DNA from: Halobacteriales archaeon QS_8_69_26
GTDB taxonomy: Archaea; Halobacteriota; Halobacteria; Halobacteriales; SW-7-71-33
Direction of reading: 5' to 3'
Assembly (NCBI GenBank): GCA_003023195.1
Contig: PXRX01000034.1
Coordinates: 1 to 64,000, forward strand
DNA length: 64,000 nt
Of the stretch, positions 35,432 through 43,820 are shown one piece after another; within the stretch, counting starts at the first letter, position 1; each line of letters starts with the position of its first letter. Under the pieces are notes generated by a model. The model ran no database searches and was not told the DNA's origin. It saw nothing but the letters and a program-made list of their open reading frames with translations. The translations under genes and the position numbers were made by a program.

Positions 35432-36403
35432 TCACCCGCCGGTCCCGAACGTGGGGATGGCGTCGGGGTCCAGGGGACTCGGTTCGTCCGGGCGCTCGCC
35501 GTCGGGGACGGCGCTCACCCGCCGGAAGACCGCCTCCGGGTCGCGGGTGCGCTTCCAGTGGATCCAGGTACGCGCGACCAGCGCGACCTTCCGGGCCGTC
35601 CCCAGCGACGGGGTGGCCGAGACGGTGTCGTAGCCCCGGGCGCGGATCAGCCGGTGGTGCTCGGCGTACAGCACCGCCGCCAGCAGGACGGCCAGGCGGC
35701 AGTCCTCCGGGAGGTACCGGATGCCAGCGACGCCCTCGCGGTACTTGCGCTCGGCCCGCCGGAGTTCGGCCGCGACGGCCGCGGCGACGTCGTCGTCGAA
35801 CGAGAGCTCCCGGACCTGCTCGACGCTCGCGCCGTGGCGCCGGAGGGTTTCGGCGGGGAGGTAGACGCGGTCCCGCTCGACGACGTCCTCCCGGACGTCC
35901 CGCAGGAAGTTCGTCAACTGGAACGCCTCGCCCAGCGCGACGGCGTGGGGGACGGCGTCGTCCGCGTCCGCACCCATGACGTGGGTCATCATCACGCCGA
36001 CGGCGGCGGCGGAGCCGCGCATGTAGGCCTCCAGTTCCTCGTAGGTCTCGTAGCGGTCCTTCCCGATATCTGCGAGCATGGCGTCGACGAAGGCGTCGAC
36101 CTCGGCGTCGGGGATCCCGTGGCGCTCTCGAAGGTCGAGGAAGGCGGCGAGCACCGGATCCGAGGGTTCCCGTTCGCCCAGGGCTTCCTCGTGGAGGCGT
36201 TCGAGTCGCTGACGCTTCTCGTCGGCGGACCGCCGGCTTGCCGCCTCGCTGTCGACCACCTCGTCCGCGACCCGGAAGAAGCCGTAGAGGACGTAGGTCG
36301 GGTGCCGAACCCGTTCCGGGAGGAGTCGCGTCGCGTAGTAGAAGGTCCGGCCCGTCCGCCGGTGGATCGCCTTGCTCCGGGCGATCCCCTCCGGTTCGAC
36401 CAC
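35432..36403 (-). CDS. crtB: Phytoene synthase (323 aa)
   Basis: A squalene/phytoene synthase with RVADEVVDSE (first Asp-rich motif), QLTNFLRDVREDVVERDRVYLP (second motif region) and conserved SKAIHRRTGRTFYYATRLLP. It condenses two GGPP into phytoene, the precursor of bacterioruberin made by the crtD operon 2 kb away on the other strand. The start is a GTG at 36403. Confidence 0.93.
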   Translation of the reverse strand: MVEPEGIARSKAIHRRTGRTFYYATRLLPERVRHPTYVLYGFFRVADEVVDSEAASRRSADEKRQRLERLHEEALGEREPSDPVLAAFLDLRERHGIPDAEVDAFVDAMLADIGKDRYETYEELEAYMRGSAAAVGVMMTHVMGADADDAVPHAVALGEAFQLTNFLRDVREDVVERDRVYLPAETLRRHGASVEQVRELSFDDDVAAAVAAELRRAERKYREGVAGIRYLPEDCRLAVLLAAVLYAEHHRLIRARGYDTVSATPSLGTARKVALVARTWIHWKRTRDPEAVFRRVSAVPDGERPDEPSPLDPDAIPTFGTGG

Positions 36404-36593
36404 CGACGATCACCGGGCCTTCGGCCCCGTCCCGGCCGGGAGCACTCGGTCGAACATCGATGGTCGTTTCAGTGCCTCCAGCGGTTTAATTGTTGGCAAA
36501 CCCTCACCTATCGAACGGTGGTTTTCCGGGAGAGCGAAGCGGTCCGGCGCTCGGGGATCGCCCCCGTCGGCGGGGTCGGTTCCCCGGTCGCGG

Positions 36594-36692
36594 GGGGTGC
36601 CGCAGTCGTCAATCCTTCGGTCGTCGGGGGTTCCGCAGTCGTCAGTCCCTCGGTTGCCGGGGGTTCCGCAGTCGTCGGCCCCTCAGTCGTCG
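36594..36692. repeat. 33-bp tandem repeat, three copies, reaching over the mscS stop codon
   Basis: Units with CCGCAGTCGTC at 36600, 36633 and 36666 give an exact 33-bp period. The array runs into the last codons of the mscS gene (stop at 36683). Confidence 0.85.
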
Positions 36693-37600
36693 GCGGCGTC
36701 GGCCAGTTGCGCCGAGTCGGTGATGTCGATCCCGCCGTCCAGGGTGCGGACGGGGTAGGGGATGTCGATCCCCGCCTCGTCGAACCGCTGCTTGACCGCG
36801 GTGACGTACTCCCCGCGGATCTTCACGAAGTCGGCGCGGGTGGGGTCCCGGATCCAGATCCGCGACTGGAGGCCGACCGAGGAGTCGGCGAGTTCGGTCA
36901 GGCGCACCGACGGTTCGTGGCCCTCCTCGTTCAGGATGCGGGGGTGGTTCCGGGCCTCCTCCAGGATGATGTCGGTGGCCCGCTCGATGTCGTCGTCGTA
37001 GCCGATCCCGAACACGAACTTCACGCGGAGGGTTTCCTTGGCGACGGGGTTCTTGACGACGCCGTCGGTCAGGTCCGAGTTGGGGACGGTCAGCAGTTCG
37101 TTGTCGAAGGTCCTGACCCGGGTGACCCGGAGGGTGATGTCCTCGACGACCCCCGAGTTGCCGTCCCACTCGATCCAGTCGCCCATCCGGAACGGCTTGT
37201 CGGCGAAGATGAAGATCCCGGAGACGAAGTTCTTGAGGATGTCCTGCATGGCGAAGCCGATGGCCAGGGTGGCGGCCGCCGCGATGGTCGCCAGCGAGGT
37301 CAGGAAGCCGGTGAACCCGGCCGCCCCGAAGGCGGCGGTGATGGCGACGAACACCACGAGGTAGAACGTTACCTTCAACAGGGGCTTGCGGGCGTGTTCG
37401 TCGAGGTCCCGGGACTTCAGCACGCGGTCGACCAGCGAAACGAGCAGGAGCCGCCCCACCAGCAGGACCAGTACCAGCGTCCCGACGAACGTCGCGACCG
37501 TGATCGCCAGCCCGATCACGTCCTGGACGAGCTGGTTGTTGAGTCCCAACTGTGCGAGCGCGGACGCCACCGTCGCGGCCACCCCGGCGGCGCTCGCCAT
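36683..37600 (-). CDS. mscS: Small-conductance mechanosensitive channel, MscS family (305 aa)
   Basis: Four membrane helices: an N-terminal pair, then LLKVTFYLVVFVAITAAFG and the pore helix SLATIAAAATLAIGFAMQD. The beta domain follows (KPFRMGDWIEWDGNSGVVED) and an alpha/beta C-terminus. It releases solutes on hypo-osmotic shock. The ATG at 37600 overlaps the upstream YhbY stop by 1 nt (TGATG), so the two genes are coupled. Confidence 0.92.
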   Translation of the reverse strand: MASAAGVAATVASALAQLGLNNQLVQDVIGLAITVATFVGTLVLVLLVGRLLLVSLVDRVLKSRDLDEHARKPLLKVTFYLVVFVAITAAFGAAGFTGFLTSLATIAAAATLAIGFAMQDILKNFVSGIFIFADKPFRMGDWIEWDGNSGVVEDITLRVTRVRTFDNELLTVPNSDLTDGVVKNPVAKETLRVKFVFGIGYDDDIERATDIILEEARNHPRILNEEGHEPSVRLTELADSSVGLQSRIWIRDPTRADFVKIRGEYVTAVKQRFDEAGIDIPYPVRTLDGGIDITDSAQLADAADD

Positions 37601-37845
37601 CACCGGATCACCGCCGTGTTGCCCCGGGTCCTGAACACGTCTGCGTCGGCCCGGTCGGCCAGGTCGGCCGCCAGGGTCTCCACGTCGGTCCCCGCCCGCG
37701 CCGACCGGAGGAACTTCACCTTCACCAGTTCGCGGTCGTCGAGTTGCGACCGGAGTTCGTCCACCACCGGATCGATCCCGGACTTGCCCACCCACACCGT
37801 CACGTCGAGGTGGTGGGCCTTCTCCGACAGATCCTGTCCCGTCAT
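37600..37845 (-). CDS. CRS1-YhbY domain RNA-binding protein (81 aa)
   Basis: A single CRM domain: LDVTVWVGKSGIDPVVDEL, VKVKFLRSARAG and VFRTRGNTAVI, as in YhbY, which is associated with pre-50S ribosomal subunits in bacteria. It is coupled to mscS through TGATG. Confidence 0.9.
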   Translation of the reverse strand: MTGQDLSEKAHHLDVTVWVGKSGIDPVVDELRSQLDDRELVKVKFLRSARAGTDVETLAADLADRADADVFRTRGNTAVIR

Positions 37846-37917
37846 GGGCGAACCCTTACTTTTCCGAGCGGTTTGAAACTTTTCACCGCGGATACAGCCA
37901 CCGTCAATCCGGTGAGT

Positions 37918-37937
37918 ATACAGTAACTTTACTGTAA
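37918..37937. promoter_or_regulatory. Paired TTACWGTAA dyad, copy 4
   Basis: ATACAGTAA-CT-TTACTGTAA (one mismatch at the first base). It lies in the 164-bp divergent gap between the YhbY gene and the large exported protein. Confidence 0.75.
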
Positions 37938-38009
37938 CTCTTTTCGTCGGTCGAGACCCCAGCGTCGGACGGGAAGCATATAGGGATCCGGCCGCAAGGC
38001 CGGGGGAAG

Positions 38010-40547
38010 ATGACCGAGGATCCTCTCCCCGACGGCGGTTCCGACGCGAGCGACCCGGACGCCAGCGGTGGCGACGGCGGGTCCGATGCCGACGGTGGAT
38101 CGCAGGCGGACGCGGGTGGAAGCGACTCCGGGGCGGAGGAGGGAGGCCGGATCAGCCGCCGGACCCTGCTGAAGGCCGGCGGCGTGGCCGCGCTCGGGGC
38201 GGTCGGCACCGGCTTCCTGGGGTGGCGGTACCTCTTCGACGACGACGCCGCACCCGGGGACTGGGAGGCCGACGGGGTCGACCGGACGCTCGTCGAACGG
38301 TACGCCCCGCGCCTGGAGTTCGGGGTCAACGAGCGGTGGTACCCGACGGATCCGCGGCGGTACCTCGACGGCGGCGAGTCCGGATCGGGCGGCGACGAGG
38401 GATCCGGCGGCGAGTCCGGATCGGGCGGCGACGAGGGTGTGACCCTCGACGGGTTCGCGGCCCTGGACGGCTACACGCGGGAGTTCCGCGAGTCCGGGGA
38501 GCCGCCGGCACCGACGGTGTTCTACCGGACGCTCTCGGAGGCGTCGAGCCCGCTGGTGGTGCTCCAGTACTGGATGTACTCGGCGTTCGACCAGTTCGCC
38601 GTGAACTTCCACTGGCACGACTGGGAACTGCTGCAGGTGTTCGTCGACACCGACGCCGACGAGGTGGTCCTGCTGTCGGCCAGCGCCCACTCCCGGAAGG
38701 TGCCCAACAACGAACACGTCGATCCGGAGGGGGGCATCACCGTCCTCTCGGAGGTGGGTGCCCACGCCAGCGCCCTCGACGTCGACGGCTCCCGGACCTT
38801 CCGCCGGACGTCCGGCGAGGACCTGGCGGCCGACGTCACCAACGGCGCCGTCGACGTCGCCGAACGGATCGCACGGTTCCCCTTCGCCTACGGGCTCCCC
38901 CGCGACGAGCGGGGTCGGATCCCGTACTCCGCACCGGAACTCGACGGGGACCCGCTCTGGGAGCACCCGGACCTCCCGAACGTCCGGGCGGAGGACCTCA
39001 TCGGCGAACCGCTGGTCGTCCGGGACGAGGCGAACCTCGCAACGGCGCCGACCGAGGTGCCGGCCCGGGAGCCGGGGGCGACGTTCGTCGTCGAGGGGTC
39101 CGCGGACGCCGACGACGCCGACCACACCTACGCGCTGGAACCCATCGAGGAGGTGGCGAACGCCATTTCCGACTTCGGGGGCCCGCAGTTGAGTTTCGAG
39201 TTCACTATCCCCGGGGCCGTCGAGGACCAGTTCGCCGACCACCTCACGAGCGTCGGCATTCCCTGGAACGGCGAGCGATACGTCGAACCGCTCTCGGACG
39301 TCAGCGACGACACCCACCGCCGGCGGGTCGCCGACGAGTACGGCCTGTCAACCGGTGACGACGGGGACGACCCTGCCACGACCGGTGACGACGGGGACGA
39401 CCCTGCCACGACCGGTGACGACGGGAACGACTCCGCGACGACCGCCGGAACGGCGGCGGCCGGGCTGGGTGGATCCGGCGTGACGGGAGGTGCCCTCGAC
39501 CTGGGGGCGGACGACCAGGCCGCGAGTTCCGGCGGATCGAAACTCGTCGCCGCCGTCGAGGCCACGCGCTCGGACACGGAGGGCCGCCTTCGGGGTGCGC
39601 CCGACGAGGCGCGGTCGGAACTCGCCCCGGAGGTCGGGTTCACGCTGACCGATCCCCCGGTCGAGGCGGGGTGTCTGCTGGAGACGCCGGAGGGGGAGAC
39701 GGTGTCGACGGTGACCGCCGGCGGCGCACTGTTACTGGACGACGTCGAGGAGGGCGAGAACCGCCTCGTGGTCGACGGCGCGGGACAGGCCCCCTACGCC
39801 GAACGCGTCCCGGTCGAGGGGTCCGGGGAGGTGGCCCGCCCCGGCGCGGAGGGATCGGTCCCGCTGGTCCCCCGCGAGGACGCCGTGAAGGTCGCGGTCG
39901 GCGAGGGGTCGGCGGGGGTCGACCGGGTGCGGGTCGAGGACGACTACGCCGGCACCCTCTACGACGCGCCGGCACCGGAGGCGGGCGACGCGGTCTACGT
40001 CCACCGCGAGGGCACCTACACCGTCGACCTCCGCGACCGGGAGGGCGACCCCGGCGCGGCCCGGGTGGACCCCGACGGGGAACGGGTCGAACTGTCGAGC
40101 GAGACCGGGAAGGCCCCGATGGCCGAGTACCTCGCGCGCTACCTCCGGGAGTCGGCCGAGTTGACCCGGGAGTACCAGGAGGGTGGTGACGATGGCGACG
40201 ACGGCGACGGTGACGACGACGCGACGACCTCGCCGGGACAGGGCGGCACTCCGACGGACGAACCCGGTGGTACCTCGGGCGGCGGGAACGGGACGACGAG
40301 GAGCGTCGCGCAGTTCTTCGAGGCCGCCGCCGACGCCGCGGACCGCGCGGCCGAGGCCGCCCGCGACGGGAACCTCCAGTCGGCCGACGCCCGACTGGGG
40401 TCGGTCCGGGAGCGCCTGAACGGCGTGCGTTCGCGAGTGGAGGCCCAGCGTGGCCGAAGGCTCTCGGAGACGCTGGCGACGGTACTCGACGACCGCGCCG
40501 ACGGTGCCGACCGCCGGGCCGCGGCGGCCATCGAGAGTTCGAAGTGA
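38010..40547 (+). CDS. Large Tat-exported protein with an HWHDWE motif (845 aa)
   Basis: An acidic Gly/Asp-rich leader precedes a Tat signal (ISRRTLLKAGGVAALGAVG) near residue 50. The region around residues 165-240 has VVLQYWMYSAFDQFAVNF then HWHDWELLQVFVDTDADEV, resembling the HxHDWE heptapeptide of NPP1/NLP proteins and the HxGDWE segment of Vps62-like proteins. Later come a repeat linker (TGDDGDDPAT, 30-bp units, three copies), beta-rich carboxypeptidase-regulatory-like modules and a helical C-terminus. It is probably cell-surface. The function is unknown; the NLP link is by motif only. Confidence 0.75.
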   Translation: MTEDPLPDGGSDASDPDASGGDGGSDADGGSQADAGGSDSGAEEGGRISRRTLLKAGGVAALGAVGTGFLGWRYLFDDDAAPGDWEADGVDRTLVERYAPRLEFGVNERWYPTDPRRYLDGGESGSGGDEGSGGESGSGGDEGVTLDGFAALDGYTREFRESGEPPAPTVFYRTLSEASSPLVVLQYWMYSAFDQFAVNFHWHDWELLQVFVDTDADEVVLLSASAHSRKVPNNEHVDPEGGITVLSEVGAHASALDVDGSRTFRRTSGEDLAADVTNGAVDVAERIARFPFAYGLPRDERGRIPYSAPELDGDPLWEHPDLPNVRAEDLIGEPLVVRDEANLATAPTEVPAREPGATFVVEGSADADDADHTYALEPIEEVANAISDFGGPQLSFEFTIPGAVEDQFADHLTSVGIPWNGERYVEPLSDVSDDTHRRRVADEYGLSTGDDGDDPATTGDDGDDPATTGDDGNDSATTAGTAAAGLGGSGVTGGALDLGADDQAASSGGSKLVAAVEATRSDTEGRLRGAPDEARSELAPEVGFTLTDPPVEAGCLLETPEGETVSTVTAGGALLLDDVEEGENRLVVDGAGQAPYAERVPVEGSGEVARPGAEGSVPLVPREDAVKVAVGEGSAGVDRVRVEDDYAGTLYDAPAPEAGDAVYVHREGTYTVDLRDREGDPGAARVDPDGERVELSSETGKAPMAEYLARYLRESAELTREYQEGGDDGDDGDGDDDATTSPGQGGTPTDEPGGTSGGGNGTTRSVAQFFEAAADAADRAAEAARDGNLQSADARLGSVRERLNGVRSRVEAQRGRRLSETLATVLDDRADGADRRAAAAIESSK

Positions 40548-40596
40548 TCGAAAACGGGGCGTCGGAAACGGACCGGTCCGGGAGTGGCGTCGGGAG

Positions 40597-42054
40597 CTAC
40601 TTCCGCGGGTGTATCCCCTTCAGGGCCTCCACGCTGGGACCGTTGACGACGATTACCCGGTCACCATTTTTGACCACGCGGAAGGCGTCGCCGTAGGGAT
40701 CGTCGTCGGGGATGACGTAGACGTTCTCGGAGACCCGTTCGGCGCCGTGGCCTTCGAGGAGTTCGAGGTACGAATCGTGGAACTCCTGGGCGTCCTCCTC
40801 GGTGTCCCAGGCGGTCTTGAACACGTAGCCGTACTCGTCGCCGTTCCGGTAGGGAACGACGGCGTCACCGCCCCAGCCGTCGCTGACCGGGTGGGAGTAG
40901 TTGTAGCGGGCGTCGTCTGTCCGGAGGTGGCTCCGTGGGACCACGCCGTTGTTCCAGAACATCGCGTAGATGCCCGCCTCCCCCACCCGTTCGCGGTTCC
41001 GGCGCTGGCCGAACCGCTCCCACGTCCGGTTCGAGCGGTCCTCGACCCGCACGTCGACCGGCGTCTCGTCGGGGTAGGCGTCGGGGTGGATCAGTTGCTC
41101 CGTGCTGACCGGCGGCGAGTCGTAGGCGTCGTTGACCGCCGTCCATCCCTCGCGCTCGTACAGGTCGGCCATCAGTTCCGGGCCGTCCGAGTAGGGGGTG
41201 AACAGCGTCAGGAAGATACCCACGTTGTACGACCGGTTCGAACTCCCGCCAGCCTGGGTCGGGATGCACTGCCACTCGCTCGCGCACCGCTCCTGGTATC
41301 GGTCCATCACGTAGTTGGCCTCTCCCTCGGTGAGGCCGCGGGTCGCGCTCACGCCGTCGATGGTCCTGCCGTACGACGCGAGGCGGAGCTGGTCGTCCTG
41401 GAGGGCGTGGACGAGTTCGTGGGCCAGCGTCGAGCGGTCTACCTCGACGGCGTCGGGGTCGTCGCCGACGAGGACGATGTCGCCGCCGGAGTAGTAGCCG
41501 GCGACGGACCCGCCGTAGACGTCCTCCAGGTCATCGGCGGCGTGGGTGTCCTCGTCGACCAGGAACAGCGCCTCGTAGACCTGGTCCTGCCAGGGGTCGG
41601 GCTCGAAGTCGAAGACGTTGCGCTCGCGGTACTCCTCGCGCGTGATGACCTCGACCGAAACCTCACTGGTGAACTCGAGCTGACGGATCACCTCGAGGCG
41701 GGCCATCGTGCGGGCGACGATCCGTTCGAGTTCCTCCTGGTCGTAGCCGTCCTCGGCGGTCACAGAGACGGACTCGTTGTACCAGTAGCCTTCCTCCCAG
41801 CCGAGTCGGTCCTCCGGCGGGTCGGGCGGGTTCACCGCCTCGCCGGTCGTCGTGGTCGTCTTCGCGGTCGTCTCGTCGGTCGTGCTCGTTCCCGTTTCCG
41901 GTGCCGTCGTCTCCGTCGGCGCCGTGGTGGTCGGGGTTCGGTCGGTGGTCCCGTCCTCGCCGGTCGTCGCGGGGGCGCTCGGGCTCGCACACCCGGCCAG
42001 CACGAGCAGGGCCGCCAGGGCGACGGCGAGGGGAACCCGGGTCGGGGACCGCAT
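40597..42054 (-). CDS. Hvo_1808-like surface lipoprotein with an HExxH motif (485 aa)
   Basis: The N-terminus has a signal and lipobox (LLVLAGC), then a Thr/Ser-rich stretch typical of haloarchaeal glycosylated linkers. The body contains STLAHELVHALQDDQ, a zinc-peptidase-type HExxH, followed by ATRGLTEGEANYVMDRY, which may give the third ligand. It matches the Hvo_1808 family of surface proteins in layout. It is probably an extracellular membrane-anchored metalloprotease; activity is inferred from the motif. Confidence 0.85.
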   Translation of the reverse strand: MRSPTRVPLAVALAALLVLAGCASPSAPATTGEDGTTDRTPTTTAPTETTAPETGTSTTDETTAKTTTTTGEAVNPPDPPEDRLGWEEGYWYNESVSVTAEDGYDQEELERIVARTMARLEVIRQLEFTSEVSVEVITREEYRERNVFDFEPDPWQDQVYEALFLVDEDTHAADDLEDVYGGSVAGYYSGGDIVLVGDDPDAVEVDRSTLAHELVHALQDDQLRLASYGRTIDGVSATRGLTEGEANYVMDRYQERCASEWQCIPTQAGGSSNRSYNVGIFLTLFTPYSDGPELMADLYEREGWTAVNDAYDSPPVSTEQLIHPDAYPDETPVDVRVEDRSNRTWERFGQRRNRERVGEAGIYAMFWNNGVVPRSHLRTDDARYNYSHPVSDGWGGDAVVPYRNGDEYGYVFKTAWDTEEDAQEFHDSYLELLEGHGAERVSENVYVIPDDDPYGDAFRVVKNGDRVIVVNGPSVEALKGIHPRK

Positions 42055-42162
42055 CGACCGGAACCCAGGACGGGACGCTCAAAGCCCTTGCGGGATAGTC
42101 CCACCACGGGTGGTCGATCCGCCGGACTTTTGCCCGCAGGACCGCTATCGGGCGGAGAGCGG

Positions 42163-43416
42163 ATGGCCCGGTACCACATCGAGACGTACGGGTGTACGGC
42201 CAACCGGGGCGAGAGCCGCCGGATCGAGCGACGGCTCCGGGAGGGCGGCCACCACCCGGTCGACGGGCCGGACGAGGCCGACGTGGCGATCCTCAACACC
42301 TGCACGGTGGTCGAGAAGACCGAGCGCAACATGCTCTCCCGTGCCCGGGAACTCGACGAGGAGACGCCTGCCGACCTCGTCGTGACGGGGTGTATGGCGC
42401 TGGCCCAGGGCGAACAGTTCCGCGAGGCCGGCCTCGACGCCGAGGTGCTCCACTGGGACGACGTCCCGACCGCCGTCAGGAACGGGGAGTGCCCGACGAC
42501 GACGCCCGACACCGAACCGATCCTCGACGGCGTCGTCGGGATCCTGCCGATCGCCCGGGGGTGCATGTCCGACTGTTCGTACTGCATCACCAAGCACGCC
42601 ACCGGGAAGATCGACTCCCCGCCGGTCGCGGAGAACGTCGAGAAGGCCCGGGCGCTGGTCCACGCCGGTGCCAAGGAGATCCGGGTGACCGGCCAGGATA
42701 CCGGCGTCTACGGCTGGGACGACGACGACCGGAAACTCCACGAACTCCTCGAACGGATCTGCGCCATCGACGGCGACTTCCGCGTCCGCGTGGGGATGGC
42801 CAACCCGAAGGGCGTCCACGGGATACGGGAGGAAATCGCCGACGTCTTCGCCGAGAACGAGGAACTGTACGACTTCCTCCACGTCCCCGTCCAGTCCGGG
42901 TCGGACGACGTCCTCGGCGACATGCGCCGCCAGCACCAGGTCTCGGAGTTCCTCGAGGTCGTGGAGACCTTCGACCGCCGCCTCGACGACTGGACGCTCT
43001 CGACGGACTTCATCGTCGGCTTCCCCACCGAGACCGAGGCGGACTTCGAGCAGTCGATGGCCCTCCTCCGGGAGACCCGACCGGAAAAGATCAACGTCAC
43101 CCGGTTCTCGAAGCGCCCCGGGACCGACGCCGCCGAAATGAAGGGCCTCGGCGGCACCGTCAAGAAGGAGCGATCGAAGGCGATGAGCGAACTCAAGCGG
43201 GCGGTGGTCGGCGACGCCTACGAGTCGATGGTCGGGGAGCGCCGGGCGGTCCTCGCCGTGGAGGAGGGCACCGGCGACTCCGTGAAGTGCCGGGACCCTG
43301 CCTACCGGCAGGTGATCGTTCAGGACGCCCCCGACCACGGGGTCGAACCCGGCGACTTCCTGGCGGTCGAGGTCACCGACCACAACACGATGTACGCCTT
43401 CGGGGATCCCGTTTAG
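42163..43416 (+). CDS. tRNA methylthiotransferase, MtaB-like (417 aa)
   Basis: A radical-SAM enzyme adding a methylthio group to t6A37 of tRNA. The N-terminal UPF0004 domain has its three Cys (YGCTANRGE, NTCTVVEKT, VTGCMALAQ), the radical SAM cluster is CMSDCSYC, and a TRAM domain ends the protein. I chose the ATG at 42163 (MARYHIETYGC), directly at the domain start. Confidence 0.93.
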   Translation: MARYHIETYGCTANRGESRRIERRLREGGHHPVDGPDEADVAILNTCTVVEKTERNMLSRARELDEETPADLVVTGCMALAQGEQFREAGLDAEVLHWDDVPTAVRNGECPTTTPDTEPILDGVVGILPIARGCMSDCSYCITKHATGKIDSPPVAENVEKARALVHAGAKEIRVTGQDTGVYGWDDDDRKLHELLERICAIDGDFRVRVGMANPKGVHGIREEIADVFAENEELYDFLHVPVQSGSDDVLGDMRRQHQVSEFLEVVETFDRRLDDWTLSTDFIVGFPTETEADFEQSMALLRETRPEKINVTRFSKRPGTDAAEMKGLGGTVKKERSKAMSELKRAVVGDAYESMVGERRAVLAVEEGTGDSVKCRDPAYRQVIVQDAPDHGVEPGDFLAVEVTDHNTMYAFGDPV

Positions 43417-43487
43417 CGCGGCTGGAGGTCGCTCACTCAGGGGCCGACCGATAGCACCAAGTCTCGGGCGGCCGTCGGTCCCCACGT

Positions 43488-43820
43488 ATGATCAAGCAAG
43501 TGATCCTCCTCGACCGCAAGGAGGGGATGAGCTTCGAGGACTTCGAGGACCACTGGCTGAACGAGCACGCGCCGTTGCTGGACGACATGCCCAACGTCGA
43601 GGGCTACACCGTCGACCTGCCGACGGACCCGGAGAAGTCGCCGTTCGACGGCGTCGCCCAGGTCTACTTCCAGGACGAGGACGCGATGGCCGAGGCCTGG
43701 GAGTCCGAGGCCGGCCAGGCGGTCCAGAAGGACACCCCGACCTTCGTCGACACCGAGACCCAGCAGGTGATGGTCGTCGAGGAGCACGTCCAGATCCCAC
43801 GGGGTGAAGACGGCCCGTGA
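43488..43820 (+). CDS. EthD-family protein (110 aa)
   Basis: Reads MIKQVILLDRKEGMSFEDFE with HWLNEHAPLLDDMP, the EthD dimeric ferredoxin-like fold. EthD proteins accompany oxidative or unusual small-molecule pathways. Its stop overlaps the GTG of the ThDP enzyme (GTGA), so the two proteins are made together and may act on the same substrate. Confidence 0.85.
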   Translation: MIKQVILLDRKEGMSFEDFEDHWLNEHAPLLDDMPNVEGYTVDLPTDPEKSPFDGVAQVYFQDEDAMAEAWESEAGQAVQKDTPTFVDTETQQVMVVEEHVQIPRGEDGP

